Both the position numbers and the translations under genes were made by a program. A stretch of 64,000 nt of DNA, from positions 62,001-126,000 of the forward strand of contig CAVSRW010000014.1 of assembly GCA_963730405.1 (NCBI GenBank), read 5' to 3'. This document shows positions 9,407 to 17,959 of this stretch, in pieces (position 1 is the stretch's first letter; every line of letters starts with the position of its first letter). Below the pieces are notes generated by a model. It was not told the DNA's origin. It made no database searches and saw nothing but the letters and a program-made list of their open reading frames with translations. The stretch is from Gaiellasilicea sp963730405. Lineage in GTDB: Bacteria > Actinomycetota > Thermoleophilia > Gaiellales > Gaiellaceae.

Positions 9407-9874
9407 CTAGAGCCGCTGGGGCAGGAGCACCAGCCGCACGGACCCGCTCCGCGCGCCGGGCTTCGGCACGTAGCGGGTGAAGAGGAGCTCGTGCTCACGC
9501 GCGACGACGCGCAGGTGGATGTGCGGCGGTCGTCCCTCGTACGAGACCGGGCGCGGCCCCTCGAAGCGGAACCGGCCGGCGCTGTTCGTGACGACCGTGC
9601 CGCTGTTCGCGCGCAGGTACTCGCCCCGCCGGTTCGCCTGCCAGAGGTGGACTCTCGCGCCGCGGAGCGGGCTGCAGTCGACCGACGAGAGCACGATCCC
9701 CGTGAGCACGTGGCCGGTGCCGATCTTCGCGCGGAGCGGCGGCGCGCCGCGGCCGAACGGGCCGGAGCCGTCGTCCAGCGTCGGCCGACAGCCAGGAGCG
9801 GCAGGCGCCTTCGACGCGCCCGCAGCGAGGAGCGCGATCACCGCAAGCACTGCGGCCGACGCGATCGGTCTCAC
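9407..9874 (-). CDS. Secreted intradiol ring-cleavage dioxygenase-like protein
   Basis: A 155-residue protein with an N-terminal signal peptide or anchor (ASAAVLAVIALLAAGASKAPA) followed by a short intradiol dioxygenase-type beta-sandwich. The visible core has GHVLTGIVLS, GARVHLWQANRRGEY, NSAGRFRFEGP and YEGRPPHIHLRV. The His pair in PHIH and Tyr residues in REYL-like and SYEG positions match the iron ligands of protocatechuate dioxygenase relatives. It is shorter than catabolic enzymes and has an export signal, so its substrate is uncertain. The start at GTG 9874 is chosen by the signal peptide. Confidence 0.75.
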   Translation of the reverse strand: MRPIASAAVLAVIALLAAGASKAPAAPGCRPTLDDGSGPFGRGAPPLRAKIGTGHVLTGIVLSSVDCSPLRGARVHLWQANRRGEYLRANSGTVVTNSAGRFRFEGPRPVSYEGRPPHIHLRVVAREHELLFTRYVPKPGARSGSVRLVLLPQRL

Positions 9875-9912
9875 ACCTGTAGGTCTAACAGATGATCGAG
9901 CCGCTGCGCCAG

Positions 9913-10647
9913 CTACGAGACGGCCGTCTCGCCCGGCCGCGGCTCGTCGACTCCGGAGGCAGGGGTGCCGACGACCGGAAGCCGGTCTGCGCGGAGGTAG
10001 AGCCAGTCGTACGCGAACCCCGCGACGGCTGCGCCGATCGCAGGCCCGATCCAGTAGACCCACCAGTCGTCCCAGATCCCCTGCACGAGCTCGGGGCCGA
10101 AGGCGCGGGCGGGATTCATCGCCGCGCCGGTGAGCGGGCCGGCCGCGAGGATGTCGATCGTGATCGTGAGCCCGATCGCCAGCCCGGCGATCGACTTGAA
10201 CGCGCCGCCCGGGTCGACCGCGGTCGCGAAGATCACCCAGACCAGGAAGAAGGTGAGCAGCGCCTCGATGCCGATGCCCGCGGCGGAGTCGATCGTGGAG
10301 CTCAGCACCGGCACGCCCGCGTCGAGGTTCGCCTCTCCCGGAAAGAGGGCCCGTAGCGCGAGCGCGCCGAGAACCGCGCCCGAGAGCTGCGCGAGCCAGT
10401 ACACCGCGGCGACCGACGGCACGATCCTGCGGGTGACGACGAAGGCGAGGGTGACCGCCGGGTTGAAGTGACCGCCGGAGATGTGCCCGACCGCCGAGGC
10501 CATGATCGCGATCGTCAGACCATGGGCGAAGGCGACGGCCAGCAGGTCCTGGCCCTGCGTGAAGACGATCGAGCCGACGCCGACGAAGATGAGGGCGAAG
10601 GTGCCGACGAGCTCGGCGACCGCTCGGCGAAGAGCGTCGTACTCCAC
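9913..10647 (-). CDS. Aquaporin / MIP family channel
   Basis: A 244-residue major intrinsic protein with six membrane helices and both NPA boxes (GHFNPAVTLAF and AAMNPARAFGPEL). It forms a pore for water or small neutral solutes such as glycerol. The residues flanking the second NPA (NPARAFGP) favour an aquaporin/AqpZ-like channel over GlpF, but this is an inference. The start is GTG 10647, with a minus-strand TAGCCT box exactly 6 bases upstream and no Shine-Dalgarno. It is followed on the same strand by the dioxygenase-like gene after about 40 bases. Confidence 0.88.
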   Translation of the reverse strand: MEYDALRRAVAELVGTFALIFVGVGSIVFTQGQDLLAVAFAHGLTIAIMASAVGHISGGHFNPAVTLAFVVTRRIVPSVAAVYWLAQLSGAVLGALALRALFPGEANLDAGVPVLSSTIDSAAGIGIEALLTFFLVWVIFATAVDPGGAFKSIAGLAIGLTITIDILAAGPLTGAAMNPARAFGPELVQGIWDDWWVYWIGPAIGAAVAGFAYDWLYLRADRLPVVGTPASGVDEPRPGETAVS

Positions 10648-10653
10648 GCGACG

Positions 10654-10659
10654 AGGCTA
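10654..10659 (-). promoter_or_regulatory. Leaderless-type -10 box of the aquaporin gene
   Basis: The minus strand reads TAGCCT, 6 bases before GTG 10647. Confidence 0.5.
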
Positions 10660-10708
10660 CGAGCGGCGCCGGACGGCAGCCCCGGCCGCGGTTCGCTACG
10701 GTCAGCTC

Positions 10709-10915
10709 ATGGCCGCCGATGCCGTATCGGAGAACGCCCAGACAGCCAGCTGCCCGCACTGCCACAAGCCGTTCTCCGCCGAGCTGATCGCCGGCGGCGT
10801 CGAGCGTCACCGCGGCTTCAAGTGCCCGCACTGCAAGCTCTTCGTCCCGGAGAGCCGTTTTCATGCGCAGGCTGGACATCCGCAGGAGCGGATGCCCAGC
10901 GCGCAAAACCCCTGA
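10709..10915 (+). CDS. Small zinc-ribbon protein
   Basis: A 68-residue protein with two CxxC pairs (CPHCHKPF and CPHCKLFV) that form a probable zinc ribbon. No enzymatic domain is present, and the function is unknown. The ATG at 10709 follows a TACGGT box after 6 bases. The last 15 or so codons and the stop are made by an intergenic structured element (10871-10939), so the C-terminus is probably not ancestral. It converges on the sigma factor gene. Confidence 0.6.
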   Translation: MAADAVSENAQTASCPHCHKPFSAELIAGGVERHRGFKCPHCKLFVPESRFHAQAGHPQERMPSAQNP

Positions 10916-10939
10916 AGTGTCGCTTCGCTCCGGCGACAC
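10871..10939 (+). repeat. Two-hairpin intergenic element, copy 1
   Basis: Hairpin 1 (10871-10900) pairs GCTGG with CCAGC and CATCCGC with GCGGATG around an AGGA loop. A linker containing CGCAAAACCCCTGAA follows. Hairpin 2 (10917-10939) pairs GTGTCGC with GCGACAC. The same plan with different stem sequences occurs at 23324-23387 (minus) and 41769-41831 (plus). This copy sits 12 bases from the sigma factor stop and supplies the end of the zinc-ribbon frame. Confidence 0.7.
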
Positions 10940-10951
10940 ACAGACGATCGA

Positions 10952-12049
10952 CTACATGCAGTTCTTCAAGGCCTGAGCTTCCGGCAGGCCTTCCAGCTTC
11001 TTCAGCGTGTTGTTCTCGATCTGCCGGATCCGCTCGCGGGTGACTCCGAACGCGCGGCCGACCTCCTCGAGGGTGTACGGCTGCGCGCCCGAGAGGCCGA
11101 AGCGGAGCTCGATCACCTTCCGCTCGCGCTCGGGCAGCGCCATCAGCGCGTGCTCGACGTCCTCCCGCCGGAGCGAGAGCGACGCGGTGTCGAACGGCGA
11201 CTCCGCCGAGTCGTCCGGGACGAAGTCGCCGAGCGAGCTCTCCTCCTCCTCGCCGATCGGCTTCTCCAGCGAGACCGGGAGCTGCGCCATCCGCAGGATC
11301 TCCCTGACCTCGTCGGTCGTGATCTCGAGCTCCTCCGCGATCTCCTCCGGCTTCGGCTCGCGGCCGAGCCGCTGGACGAGCTGGCGCTCGATGTGCACGA
11401 CCTTGTTCAGCTTCTCGACCATGTGCACCGGGATCCGGATCGTGCGCGCCTTGTCCGCGATCGCGCGGGTGACGGCCTGCCGGATCCACCAGGTGGCATA
11501 GGTGGAGAACTTGAAGCCCTTCCGGTAGTCGAACTTCTCGACCGCACGGATCAGCCCCAGCGATCCCTCCTGGATCAGGTCGAGAAATGAGAGGCCACGG
11601 CCGAGGTAGCCCTTGGCGATCGAGACGACCAGCCGCAGGTTCGCCTCCGTCATCTGCGTCTTCGCGGCCATGTCGCCGCGCTCGATCCGCTTCGCGAGGT
11701 AGATCTCCTGGTCGGCGGTCAGCAGCGGCACCTTGCCGATCTCGCGGAGGTACAGCCGCAGCGAGTCGAGCGAGGGCTCGACTGTGAGATCGAGCTTCGG
11801 CGCGGACTTCTCGTCCTCGGCGAGCGCCGGCTGCTCGTGCGGCGGCGACTTGTACTGCTCCCCCTCGACGAGCTCGATCGAGTGGTCGATCAGATAGGTG
11901 TAGAAGTCCTCGATCTGCTCTTTCGTCAGGTCGACCTCTTCGAGGCCCGCGACGATTTCGTCGTACGTGAGAAAGCCCTTCTCCTGACCGTTCTGGACGA
12001 GCTTCTGGAGCTCCTCGACCTCTGGAAGGGCGATATCGACGGTGAGCAT
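10952..12049 (-). CDS. rpoD: RNA polymerase primary-type sigma-70 factor
   Basis: A 365-residue sigma factor with regions 1.2 to 4.2 in order. Region 1.2 is DSLRLYLREIGKVPLL. Region 2 contains EANLRLVVSIAKGYLGRGL, then DLIQEGSLGLIRAVEKFDYRKG and FSTYATWWIRQAVTRA, the last of which recognises -10 elements. Region 3 starts ARTIRIPVHMVEKLNK. Region 4.2 is YTLEEVGRAFGVTRERIRQIE, which contacts -35 elements. It has a short N-terminal extension instead of a long region 1.1. The ATG at 12049 has an AGAGAGG Shine-Dalgarno. It may be the housekeeping sigma or a close paralogue. A terminator separates it from the asparaginase gene upstream. Confidence 0.92.
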   Translation of the reverse strand: MLTVDIALPEVEELQKLVQNGQEKGFLTYDEIVAGLEEVDLTKEQIEDFYTYLIDHSIELVEGEQYKSPPHEQPALAEDEKSAPKLDLTVEPSLDSLRLYLREIGKVPLLTADQEIYLAKRIERGDMAAKTQMTEANLRLVVSIAKGYLGRGLSFLDLIQEGSLGLIRAVEKFDYRKGFKFSTYATWWIRQAVTRAIADKARTIRIPVHMVEKLNKVVHIERQLVQRLGREPKPEEIAEELEITTDEVREILRMAQLPVSLEKPIGEEEESSLGDFVPDDSAESPFDTASLSLRREDVEHALMALPERERKVIELRFGLSGAQPYTLEEVGRAFGVTRERIRQIENNTLKKLEGLPEAQALKNCM

Positions 12050-12091
12050 GGACCTCTCTTTCCTCGCGGCTGACGGGGACAGGACCTGCCG

Positions 12092-12128
12092 AGCAAACAA
12101 AAGAGCCGGATCACGGGGCTCCGGCTCT
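12092..12128 (-). terminator. Rho-independent terminator of the asparaginase gene
   Basis: On the minus strand a perfect 9-bp stem (AGAGCCGGA with TCCGGCTCT) with a 9-base loop is followed directly by TTTTGTTT. This is the most classical intrinsic terminator in the window. It isolates the sigma factor gene, whose promoter should therefore lie between 12050 and 12095, where I see no clear -10 box. Confidence 0.8.
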
Positions 12129-12194
12129 GACCATCGAGGGCTCGATCCTACACCGGACCGGGCGATTCCGGGTAGCCGAATTTCGACCACTCCT

Positions 12195-13070
12195 TCACGG
12201 TTCGGCGACCACCTCGCCGACGAGGTCGCCGCGCGAGTTCTCCAGCGGCTCGACCCCCAGCTCGCCGGACTCGATCCCGAGCCGGCGGAGCAGCTCGGCG
12301 AGTGCGGGCCGCATCGCGCGCATGCTCCCGTCCTCGACCTTGAGGGCGATCCCGAGTCCGTCGGTGCCCGCGGCGCAGAGCAGGCCCTCGGCTCCACCCT
12401 TGGCCGTCCAGCCCTCGAGCTCGCGCATCAGGAGCGTGTCGGCGGCCATCGGCCCCCGGATCAGGTCCGGGTGCGCGCGCATCGCGGCGGCCACCCGGTC
12501 GCCGCCGTCGAGCGACTCGAAGCGCGAGAACGCGAGCGCCATCCGCTCGAGCGGGAGCGCGAAGGTGACGACGCCGCAGCCGTCGACCGCCGTCGGGACG
12601 TCGTCGACGGCGACATCGGCCGCGGCGGCGACCTCGGCCAGGCAGGCGTGCTGGACCGGATGGGTCTCCAGGCGATAGCCGCCGCTCGCCCAGCCGTGCG
12701 CCCGGCAGAGGGCCAGCATCCCCGCGTGCTTGCCCGAGCAGTTGTGCTGCAGCGGCGTCGGCTCCGGCCCACACTCGAGCTCGTCTTCCCCGGCGGGCGC
12801 CTTCGCGAGCAGGCTGCGCACGGCCGCGAGCTGCTCGGGTGACGCGAGGTGCGAGGCCGATGCGATCGCGATCTCCTCGGTCGTCAGGTCGGCCCGGGCG
12901 CGGACGAGCGGGAGCGCCTGGAGCGGCTTCGCCGAGGAGCGGAGGTACGCGATCCGGTCGGGCTCGCCCGCCTCCGCGACGACGGCGCCGTCCCGGACCG
13001 CAACGGCGTGGACGAGGTGCGTCGACTCGACGACGTCGCCTCGACGAACGACCACGTTGATCGCTTCCAC
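12195..13070 (-). CDS. Asparaginase (L-asparaginase II family)
   Basis: A 291-residue protein of the thermolabile/plant-independent asparaginase II family (Pfam PF06089). It is predicted to hydrolyse asparagine to aspartate and ammonia in the cytoplasm. Family signatures are RSSAKPLQALPLV, ASASHLASPEQLAAV, HNCSGKHAGMLALC, THPVQHACL, VDGCGVVTFALPL and GGAEGLLCA. The start is GTG 13070, with a minus-strand TACGCT box 7 bases upstream. It is monocistronic: a terminator follows it and the M28 peptidase gene diverges from it. Confidence 0.85.
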   Translation of the reverse strand: MEAINVVVRRGDVVESTHLVHAVAVRDGAVVAEAGEPDRIAYLRSSAKPLQALPLVRARADLTTEEIAIASASHLASPEQLAAVRSLLAKAPAGEDELECGPEPTPLQHNCSGKHAGMLALCRAHGWASGGYRLETHPVQHACLAEVAAAADVAVDDVPTAVDGCGVVTFALPLERMALAFSRFESLDGGDRVAAAMRAHPDLIRGPMAADTLLMRELEGWTAKGGAEGLLCAAGTDGLGIALKVEDGSMRAMRPALAELLRRLGIESGELGVEPLENSRGDLVGEVVAEP

Positions 13071-13077
13071 GCGCGGC

Positions 13078-13083
13078 AGCGTA
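13078..13083 (-). promoter_or_regulatory. Leaderless-type -10 box of the asparaginase gene
   Basis: The minus strand reads TACGCT, 7 bases before GTG 13070. Confidence 0.5.
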
Positions 13084-13172
13084 TGCGACGGCCTGGTTGG
13101 GAATGAGACCCTGGCGGGTAGTCCGTGGGCAACGACACCTGCGGCCTCAGGCCGCGATGGGAAGGAGTTCAG

Positions 13173-14795
13173 ATGCACGAACGCCTCACCGGAAGCGTCG
13201 GCCACCGCTCGGCCCGCGTCTTCCTCCTGACAGCCGCCTCGGCGCTGGCCGCTCTGCTGCTGGCCGTGCCGAGCCTCGCCGGAGCACCGGCGGCGGGCTG
13301 CGAAAACCGCACGAACAACACCTACGACAAGTTGCTGGGGTGTGTGACGCTGGAGGGCGTCCGTGAGCACCAGGCCGCGCTCCAGGCGATCGCGACCGCG
13401 AACGGCAGCACGCGCGCAGCTGGGACTCCGGGGTACGACGCGAGCGTCGACTACGTGATCGAAACGCTCGAGGCGGCAGGCTGGGACGTCGAGACCGACC
13501 TGTTCGACTTCACGGTCGCGCAGCCGATCCAGCAGCTCACGCCTGCTCCGCCCCTCACACACGCAGTGGGCGGCGTGACCGGAAGCGCACTGGGGACGGT
13601 GACCGCGCCGGTCATCCCGATCGACATCAACCTGGTGCCGCCGCGCGCCAACACCAGTGGGTGCGACGGTGCGTTCACGGAGGCTGCGGTCGGGGCGCCG
13701 CTCACGGCCGATCCGGCAGGCCCGAACGACTTTGCGGGCTTCCCGACGACCACGGCGATCGCGCTGATCCAGCGGGGCGGCTGCAGCTTCGCGCTCAAGG
13801 TCGCGAATGCCCAGGCGGCAGGCGCGGACGCGGTCATCCTCTTCAACCAGGGCGACACGCCCGCACGAAGCGTCACCCTGACCAACATCACGGCGGTTCC
13901 GCCGGCGGGCTCGGCCTCCACGACGATCACCGTCCCGGTGGTGGGCACGAGCTTCGCCGCCGGCGAGTTGCTCGCCCGGCCGGGCTCGACCGCGACGGTC
14001 GCCGTCGTGAACGACCCGCAGGAGAACGTGATCGCCGAGCTCGACGGGCGGAACGACGACAACGTCGTCATGGCCGGAGCTCACCTCGACTCCGTCCCGG
14101 CAGGCCCGGGCATCAACGACAACGGGAGCGGTTCGGCCGCTCTCCTCGAGCTCGCGCAGCAGATCGCGAAGCTGAAGCCCGAGAACACGCTGCGCTTGGC
14201 GTGGTGGGGCGGCGAGGAGTCGGGTCTGGTCGGTTCGACGGCGTACGTGAACGGCCTGAGCGCGGCTGAGCGCGACCGGATCGCGCTGTACATGAACTAC
14301 GACATGATCGGGTCGCCGAACTACATCTTCATGGTGTACGACGCCGATCAGTCGTCGTTCGGGCCGCCCGCAGGGGTGCCGATCCCTGCAGGGTCGACCG
14401 CGATCGAGGACCTGTACGAGTCCTACTACACGATGGTCGGTGAGCCGTACGACGACACGCAGTTCTCCGGCCGGAGCGACTACCAGGCGTTCATCGTCGC
14501 CGGGATTCCCTCCGGCGGCCTCTTCACCGGCGCCGAGGTCGTGAAGACGGCGGAGCAGCAGGCGATCTGGGGCGGGACCACGGGTGCGCAGTTCGACCCG
14601 TGCTACCACCTCGCCTGTGACACGTTCGCGAACAACAACGACCATGCGCTCGCAGTGAATAGCGACCTGATCGCGTTCGCGATGCTGACGTTCGCCTACT
14701 CGACGGAGTCGGTGAACGGCGTCGCGGGGCGGAACATCCCCGGCAACCTCGCGCTGCCGGCCCCCGCCGGACCCGAAGGGACGTTCGTCCCCTAG
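13173..14795 (+). CDS. Secreted M28-family zinc aminopeptidase with PA domain
   Basis: A 540-residue exported peptidase. It has a signal peptide (FLLTAASALAALLLAVPSLAGAPAA), a protease-associated (PA) insert around IALIQRGGCSFALKVANAQ, and an M28 catalytic domain. Zinc-ligand motifs are visible: GAHLDSVPAGPGINDNGSG (His and Asp), WWGGEESGLVGS (Glu pair) and NYDMIGSPNY (Asp). A final His is likely in CYHLACDTF. It would remove N-terminal amino acids from peptides outside the cell. The ATG at 13173 has a GAAGGAG Shine-Dalgarno. The stop is just upstream of the large palindrome in front of the ArsR gene. Confidence 0.9.
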   Translation: MHERLTGSVGHRSARVFLLTAASALAALLLAVPSLAGAPAAGCENRTNNTYDKLLGCVTLEGVREHQAALQAIATANGSTRAAGTPGYDASVDYVIETLEAAGWDVETDLFDFTVAQPIQQLTPAPPLTHAVGGVTGSALGTVTAPVIPIDINLVPPRANTSGCDGAFTEAAVGAPLTADPAGPNDFAGFPTTTAIALIQRGGCSFALKVANAQAAGADAVILFNQGDTPARSVTLTNITAVPPAGSASTTITVPVVGTSFAAGELLARPGSTATVAVVNDPQENVIAELDGRNDDNVVMAGAHLDSVPAGPGINDNGSGSAALLELAQQIAKLKPENTLRLAWWGGEESGLVGSTAYVNGLSAAERDRIALYMNYDMIGSPNYIFMVYDADQSSFGPPAGVPIPAGSTAIEDLYESYYTMVGEPYDDTQFSGRSDYQAFIVAGIPSGGLFTGAEVVKTAEQQAIWGGTTGAQFDPCYHLACDTFANNNDHALAVNSDLIAFAMLTFAYSTESVNGVAGRNIPGNLALPAPAGPEGTFVP

Positions 14796-14801
14796 GCTCG
14801 T

Positions 14802-15311
14802 TTGACGAATGGTCGATGGCTGTCGTATCTTCCGACAGCCATCGACCGTTTCCTCAATCTGCCGCTCCCCGACTACGAGGCCGACGACATCCTCGTCGTC
14901 TCGAAGACCGAGCAGCTGCGCGCGCTCTCCGACGACGTCCGACTGCGGATCGTGGCGGTGCTCCGCGAGCGGGCAGCGACGACGACCGAGCTCGCGGAGG
15001 AGGTCGGGCTCGCGAAGGGCACCGTCGCCCACCACCTGAAGGTGCTCGAGGCCGCCGGGCTCGTGAAGGTGGTACGCACGCGCCGTGTCCGCGCGCTGAC
15101 CGAGAGCTTCTACGGCCGCGTGGCCCGGCTCTTCGTGCTCAAGAGCGCGGAGGACAGACCGCAGGCGAAGGCCCGCCTCTCGCCCGCACGCGCCGCGGAG
15201 TTCCAACGCCGCGTCGAGGAGCTCCTGCGCGACTTCGAGGCCGCCGCGTCGCCGCGCGGTGAGGAGTACGAGCTGGTCGCGACCCTCTACCCGAGCGGAG
15301 GCATCACGTGA
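14802..15311 (+). CDS. ArsR-family winged-helix repressor
   Basis: A transcriptional repressor of up to 169 residues with an ArsR winged helix: EQLRALSDDVRLRIVAVLRE, then TTTELAEEVGLAKGTVAHHLKVLEAAGLVKVV with the recognition helix, followed by a short effector or dimer region. No metal-binding CxC motif is visible. The only conventional start is TTG 14802, which lies upstream of the palindromic promoter. If transcription starts from TATCTT inside the palindrome, translation must begin later, where there is no ATG, GTG or TTG before the domain. The stop overlaps the GTG of the MFS gene (GTGA), so it probably controls that transporter and itself. Confidence 0.8.
   Translation: MTNGRWLSYLPTAIDRFLNLPLPDYEADDILVVSKTEQLRALSDDVRLRIVAVLRERAATTTELAEEVGLAKGTVAHHLKVLEAAGLVKVVRTRRVRALTESFYGRVARLFVLKSAEDRPQAKARLSPARAAEFQRRVEELLRDFEAAASPRGEEYELVATLYPSGGIT
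14811..14847. promoter_or_regulatory. 15-bp perfect inverted repeat flanking a -10-like TATCTT: likely ArsR operator/promoter
   Basis: GGTCGATGGCTGTCG (14811-14825) and its exact reverse complement (14833-14847) flank the 7-base spacer TATCTTC. Pairing extends two or three bases further outward. The spacer is a good -10 box, so a dimeric repressor bound to both arms would cover the promoter. It could also act as a terminator for the M28 gene. Confidence 0.6.
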
Positions 15312-16640
15312 GTCTGGCGACGACCCGGAGGCCTGTGGCTGCATCGCGACTTCCGCAACCTCTGGGCCGCCGAGACGATCAGCGTCTTCGGGACGCAGAT
15401 CTCGCAGCTGGCGCTGCCCCTGGTCGCCGTCATCACCCTGGAGGCGAGCGCGTTCCAGGTCGCGCTGCTGGGCGTGATCCAGTTCGCGCCCTTCATCCTG
15501 ATCAGCCTCCCCGCCGGCGTGTGGGTCGACCGGATGCGCCGCAAGCCGATCCTCGTCACTGCCGACGTCGGCCGTGGGCTCCTGCTCGCGTCGATCCCCG
15601 TCGCCTACTGGCTCGATGCGCTGACGATCTGGCAGCTCTACGTCGTCGGCTTCTTCGTCGGGATCCTGACCGTCTTCTTCGACGTCTCCTACCAGTCGTA
15701 CCTCCCCTCGCTCGTCAAGCGGGACGCGCTGGTGGAGGGCAACTCGAAACTGGAGATCAGCCGATCGGCCGCTCAGCTCTCGGGGCCGGGACTCGCAGGG
15801 CTGTTCGTCGAGGCGTTCAAGGCGCCGGGCGCCGTCCTCCTCGACGCGATCAGCTTCTTCCTGTCCGCCGTCTTCCTCTTCCGGATCAAGGCCGAGGAGA
15901 GCGCGCCGACGAAGGCCGAGCGACAGGCGGGACCGGGGATGAAGGAAGAGGTGAAGGAGGGCCTGCGCTGGGTCTTCGGCAACCGCTACCTGCGCTGGAT
16001 CGCCGCCTCGACCGCCACCTTCAACTTCTTCGGGAACATCGTCTTCGCGGTCTACCTCGTCTTCGCCGTCCGCGAGCTCGAGCTGCGGCCGGGCGTGATC
16101 GGCGTCGTCTTCGCCGTCTCGAACATCGGCTACCTCGTCGGCGCGCTGCTCGCGAATCGCCTCTCGCGCCGGTTCGGAGTCGGGCCGGCGATCATCATCG
16201 GCGCCTCGGGCTCGATCTCGCTGCTCCTGCTCGCGGCCGCTCCGACGTCGAACCCGATCCCGTTCCTGATCGCAGCCCAGGCGATCTCGGGGATGGGCAT
16301 CCCGATCTACAACATCACCCAGGTCAGCTTCCGGCAGGCGATCACACCGGAGCGGCTCCAGGGCCGGATGAACTCGGTCATGCGCTTCATCGTCTGGGGC
16401 GTGATGCCCCTCGGCGCGCTGCTCGGCGGTGCGCTCGCGTCGTGGTTCGGGCTTCGCTTCGCGATCTGGGTCGGCGCGATCGGGATGTCGCTCGCCGTGC
16501 TGCCTGTGCTGCTGTCGCCGGTGCGGACGCTGCGCGAGATGCCGGAGCCGGTCGACGAGCCGCTGCCCTCGGAGGCGGAGGCGGCCGGCGGGCTCGTCCC
16601 GGCGGCCTCGGGTGCGGCGCCGGCGGCGCCGTCGGACTGA
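15308..16640 (+). CDS. MFS exporter, TMR family, with one +1 frame break near the start
   Basis: A major facilitator of about 443 residues with 10-12 membrane helices, of the type often paired with ArsR regulators (MFS_3-like). After GTG 15308 the frame MSLATTR breaks near 15326, where one extra C appears in a CCC run. It continues as GLWLHRDFRNLWAAETISVFG, the usual N-terminus, and then PFILISLPAGVWVDRMRRKP, a loop 2-3 motif. The length is one base over a multiple of three, as expected for one insertion. The substrate is unknown, perhaps a drug. The C-terminal tail is Ala/Pro-rich. Confidence 0.82.
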
Positions 16641-16651
16641 TCCCCGCGCGG

Positions 16652-16657
16652 TACCGT
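16652..16657 (+). promoter_or_regulatory. Leaderless-type -10 box of the Fpg gene
   Basis: TACCGT lies 7 bases before GTG 16665, just after the MFS stop. Confidence 0.45.
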
Positions 16658-16664
16658 TGGTCGC

Positions 16665-17492
16665 GTGCCCGAGCTACCCGAAGTCGAGGCGTGGGTGCGT
16701 GAGCTCGCTCCGCTCGTGTCGGACTCGCCCGTGCTCCAGGCAGGGCCGGCCCACATCGCGACGCTGAAGACGTTCGACCCGCCCCTGCGCGAGCTCGAGG
16801 GACGGCGCTTCGCGGGTGCGGGCCGCCGTGGCAAGTGGCTCCTCTTCCCCACCGACGACGGCGAGCTGCAGCTGCGCGTGCACCTGATGAGCGCCGGCCG
16901 GATCCGGCATCTCACGCCCGGCGCGAAGGGGCCCAAGACGCCCGCGTTCCGGCTCCGCTTCGAGAACGGCGGCGAGGTCGTCCTCACCGAGGCAGGACCG
17001 AAGAAGCGTGCGGGCGTCTGGCTCGAGTCGCCGGAGCAGACCGCGGCCGAGCTCGCACACCTCGGCCCTGAGGCCCTGGGGCTCGGAGCCGACGCGCTGC
17101 GCGAGATCCTCGCGGGCGACAACCGCCGGCTCCACTCCCTCCTGCGCGACCAGCGTGCGGTCGCCGGGATCGGCCGGGCGCACGCGAACGAGATCCTGCA
17201 CCTGGCCCAGCTCTCCCCCTTCGCCCTCTCGAGCAAGCTCGACGACGCCGAGATCGAGCGGCTCGCAGAGGCGATCGAGGAGGATCTGTCCCGCGCGCTC
17301 GAGCTGCGGCTCGCGGGCAAGGGCGACAAGGACGTCTACCTCGTCCACCGGCGCCTCGGCGAGCCGTGCCCGCGCTGCGGCGACCCGCTACGGCAGGTCG
17401 ACTACGAGGAGCACACCGTCTTCTACTGCGCGCCCTGCCAGACGGGTGGCCGGATCCTGAAGGACCGCCGGATGTCGCGTCTGCTGCGCTAG
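16665..17492 (+). CDS. mutM: Formamidopyrimidine-DNA glycosylase (Fpg/MutM/Nei family)
   Basis: A 275-residue base-excision repair glycosylase/AP lyase. The mature N-terminus PELPEVE supplies the catalytic Pro and Glu. The helix-two-turn-helix AVAGIGRAHANEILHLAQLSP and the C-terminal zinc finger CPRCGDPL...CAPCQTGGR are both complete. The usual lysine of the beta-hairpin is plausible in GRRGKWLLF. It removes oxidised purines or pyrimidines; the Fpg versus Nei choice is not certain because the family N-terminus PELPEVEAWVREL is closer to actinobacterial Nei2/Fpg2. The GTG start follows TACCGT by 7 bases. Confidence 0.9.
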   Translation: MPELPEVEAWVRELAPLVSDSPVLQAGPAHIATLKTFDPPLRELEGRRFAGAGRRGKWLLFPTDDGELQLRVHLMSAGRIRHLTPGAKGPKTPAFRLRFENGGEVVLTEAGPKKRAGVWLESPEQTAAELAHLGPEALGLGADALREILAGDNRRLHSLLRDQRAVAGIGRAHANEILHLAQLSPFALSSKLDDAEIERLAEAIEEDLSRALELRLAGKGDKDVYLVHRRLGEPCPRCGDPLRQVDYEEHTVFYCAPCQTGGRILKDRRMSRLLR

Positions 17493-17554
17493 GGCTGTCG
17501 ACTTCGGCGGTTGCCGTTCGTCATAGTTGCGACACCGAGCGAAGGAGGAGCGGC

Positions 17555-17917
17555 ATGGCCGGACAGATGGTGCATCTCGAGCTCCCGGCTCGAGATACGG
17601 CGCAGGCGCGCGAGTTCTGGGGCGGGCTCTTCGGGTGGGAGTTCCAGGAGTTCGAGGGCAGCCCGACCGAGTACCACACGACCCGCTTCTCGGAGACCCA
17701 GGGCGGCGCGATCATGGCCGACGACGGGAGCACCAAGGGCCCGCGCGTCTACTTCGACGTCGACGACATCAACGCGGGCGTCGCCCGCGTGCGGGAGCTC
17801 GGCGGCGAGGCGGGCGACGCCATGCCCGTCCCGGGCATGGGCTGGTTCGCGACCTGCGACGACAACCAGGGCAACGGCTTCGGCCTCTGGCAGACCGACC
17901 CGGGCGCCGGGTCGTAG
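17555..17917 (+). CDS. VOC (glyoxalase/bleomycin-resistance) family protein
   Basis: A 120-residue single VOC domain. Recognisable parts are MVHLELPARDTAQAREFWGGLFGW at the start, VYFDVDDINAGVARVRELGG in the middle, and FATCDDNQGNGFGLWQ at the end. Likely metal ligands are His8 and the late Glu/Gln positions, but no substrate can be assigned. It has a strong Shine-Dalgarno (GAAGGAGGAG) 4 bases before the ATG. It follows the Fpg gene on the same strand after 62 bases and converges on the kinase-like gene. Confidence 0.82.
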   Translation: MAGQMVHLELPARDTAQAREFWGGLFGWEFQEFEGSPTEYHTTRFSETQGGAIMADDGSTKGPRVYFDVDDINAGVARVRELGGEAGDAMPVPGMGWFATCDDNQGNGFGLWQTDPGAGS

Positions 17918-17959
17918 CCGCGGCACGACGGACCCGGCGGCCCTCAACGGGCGCCGGGG

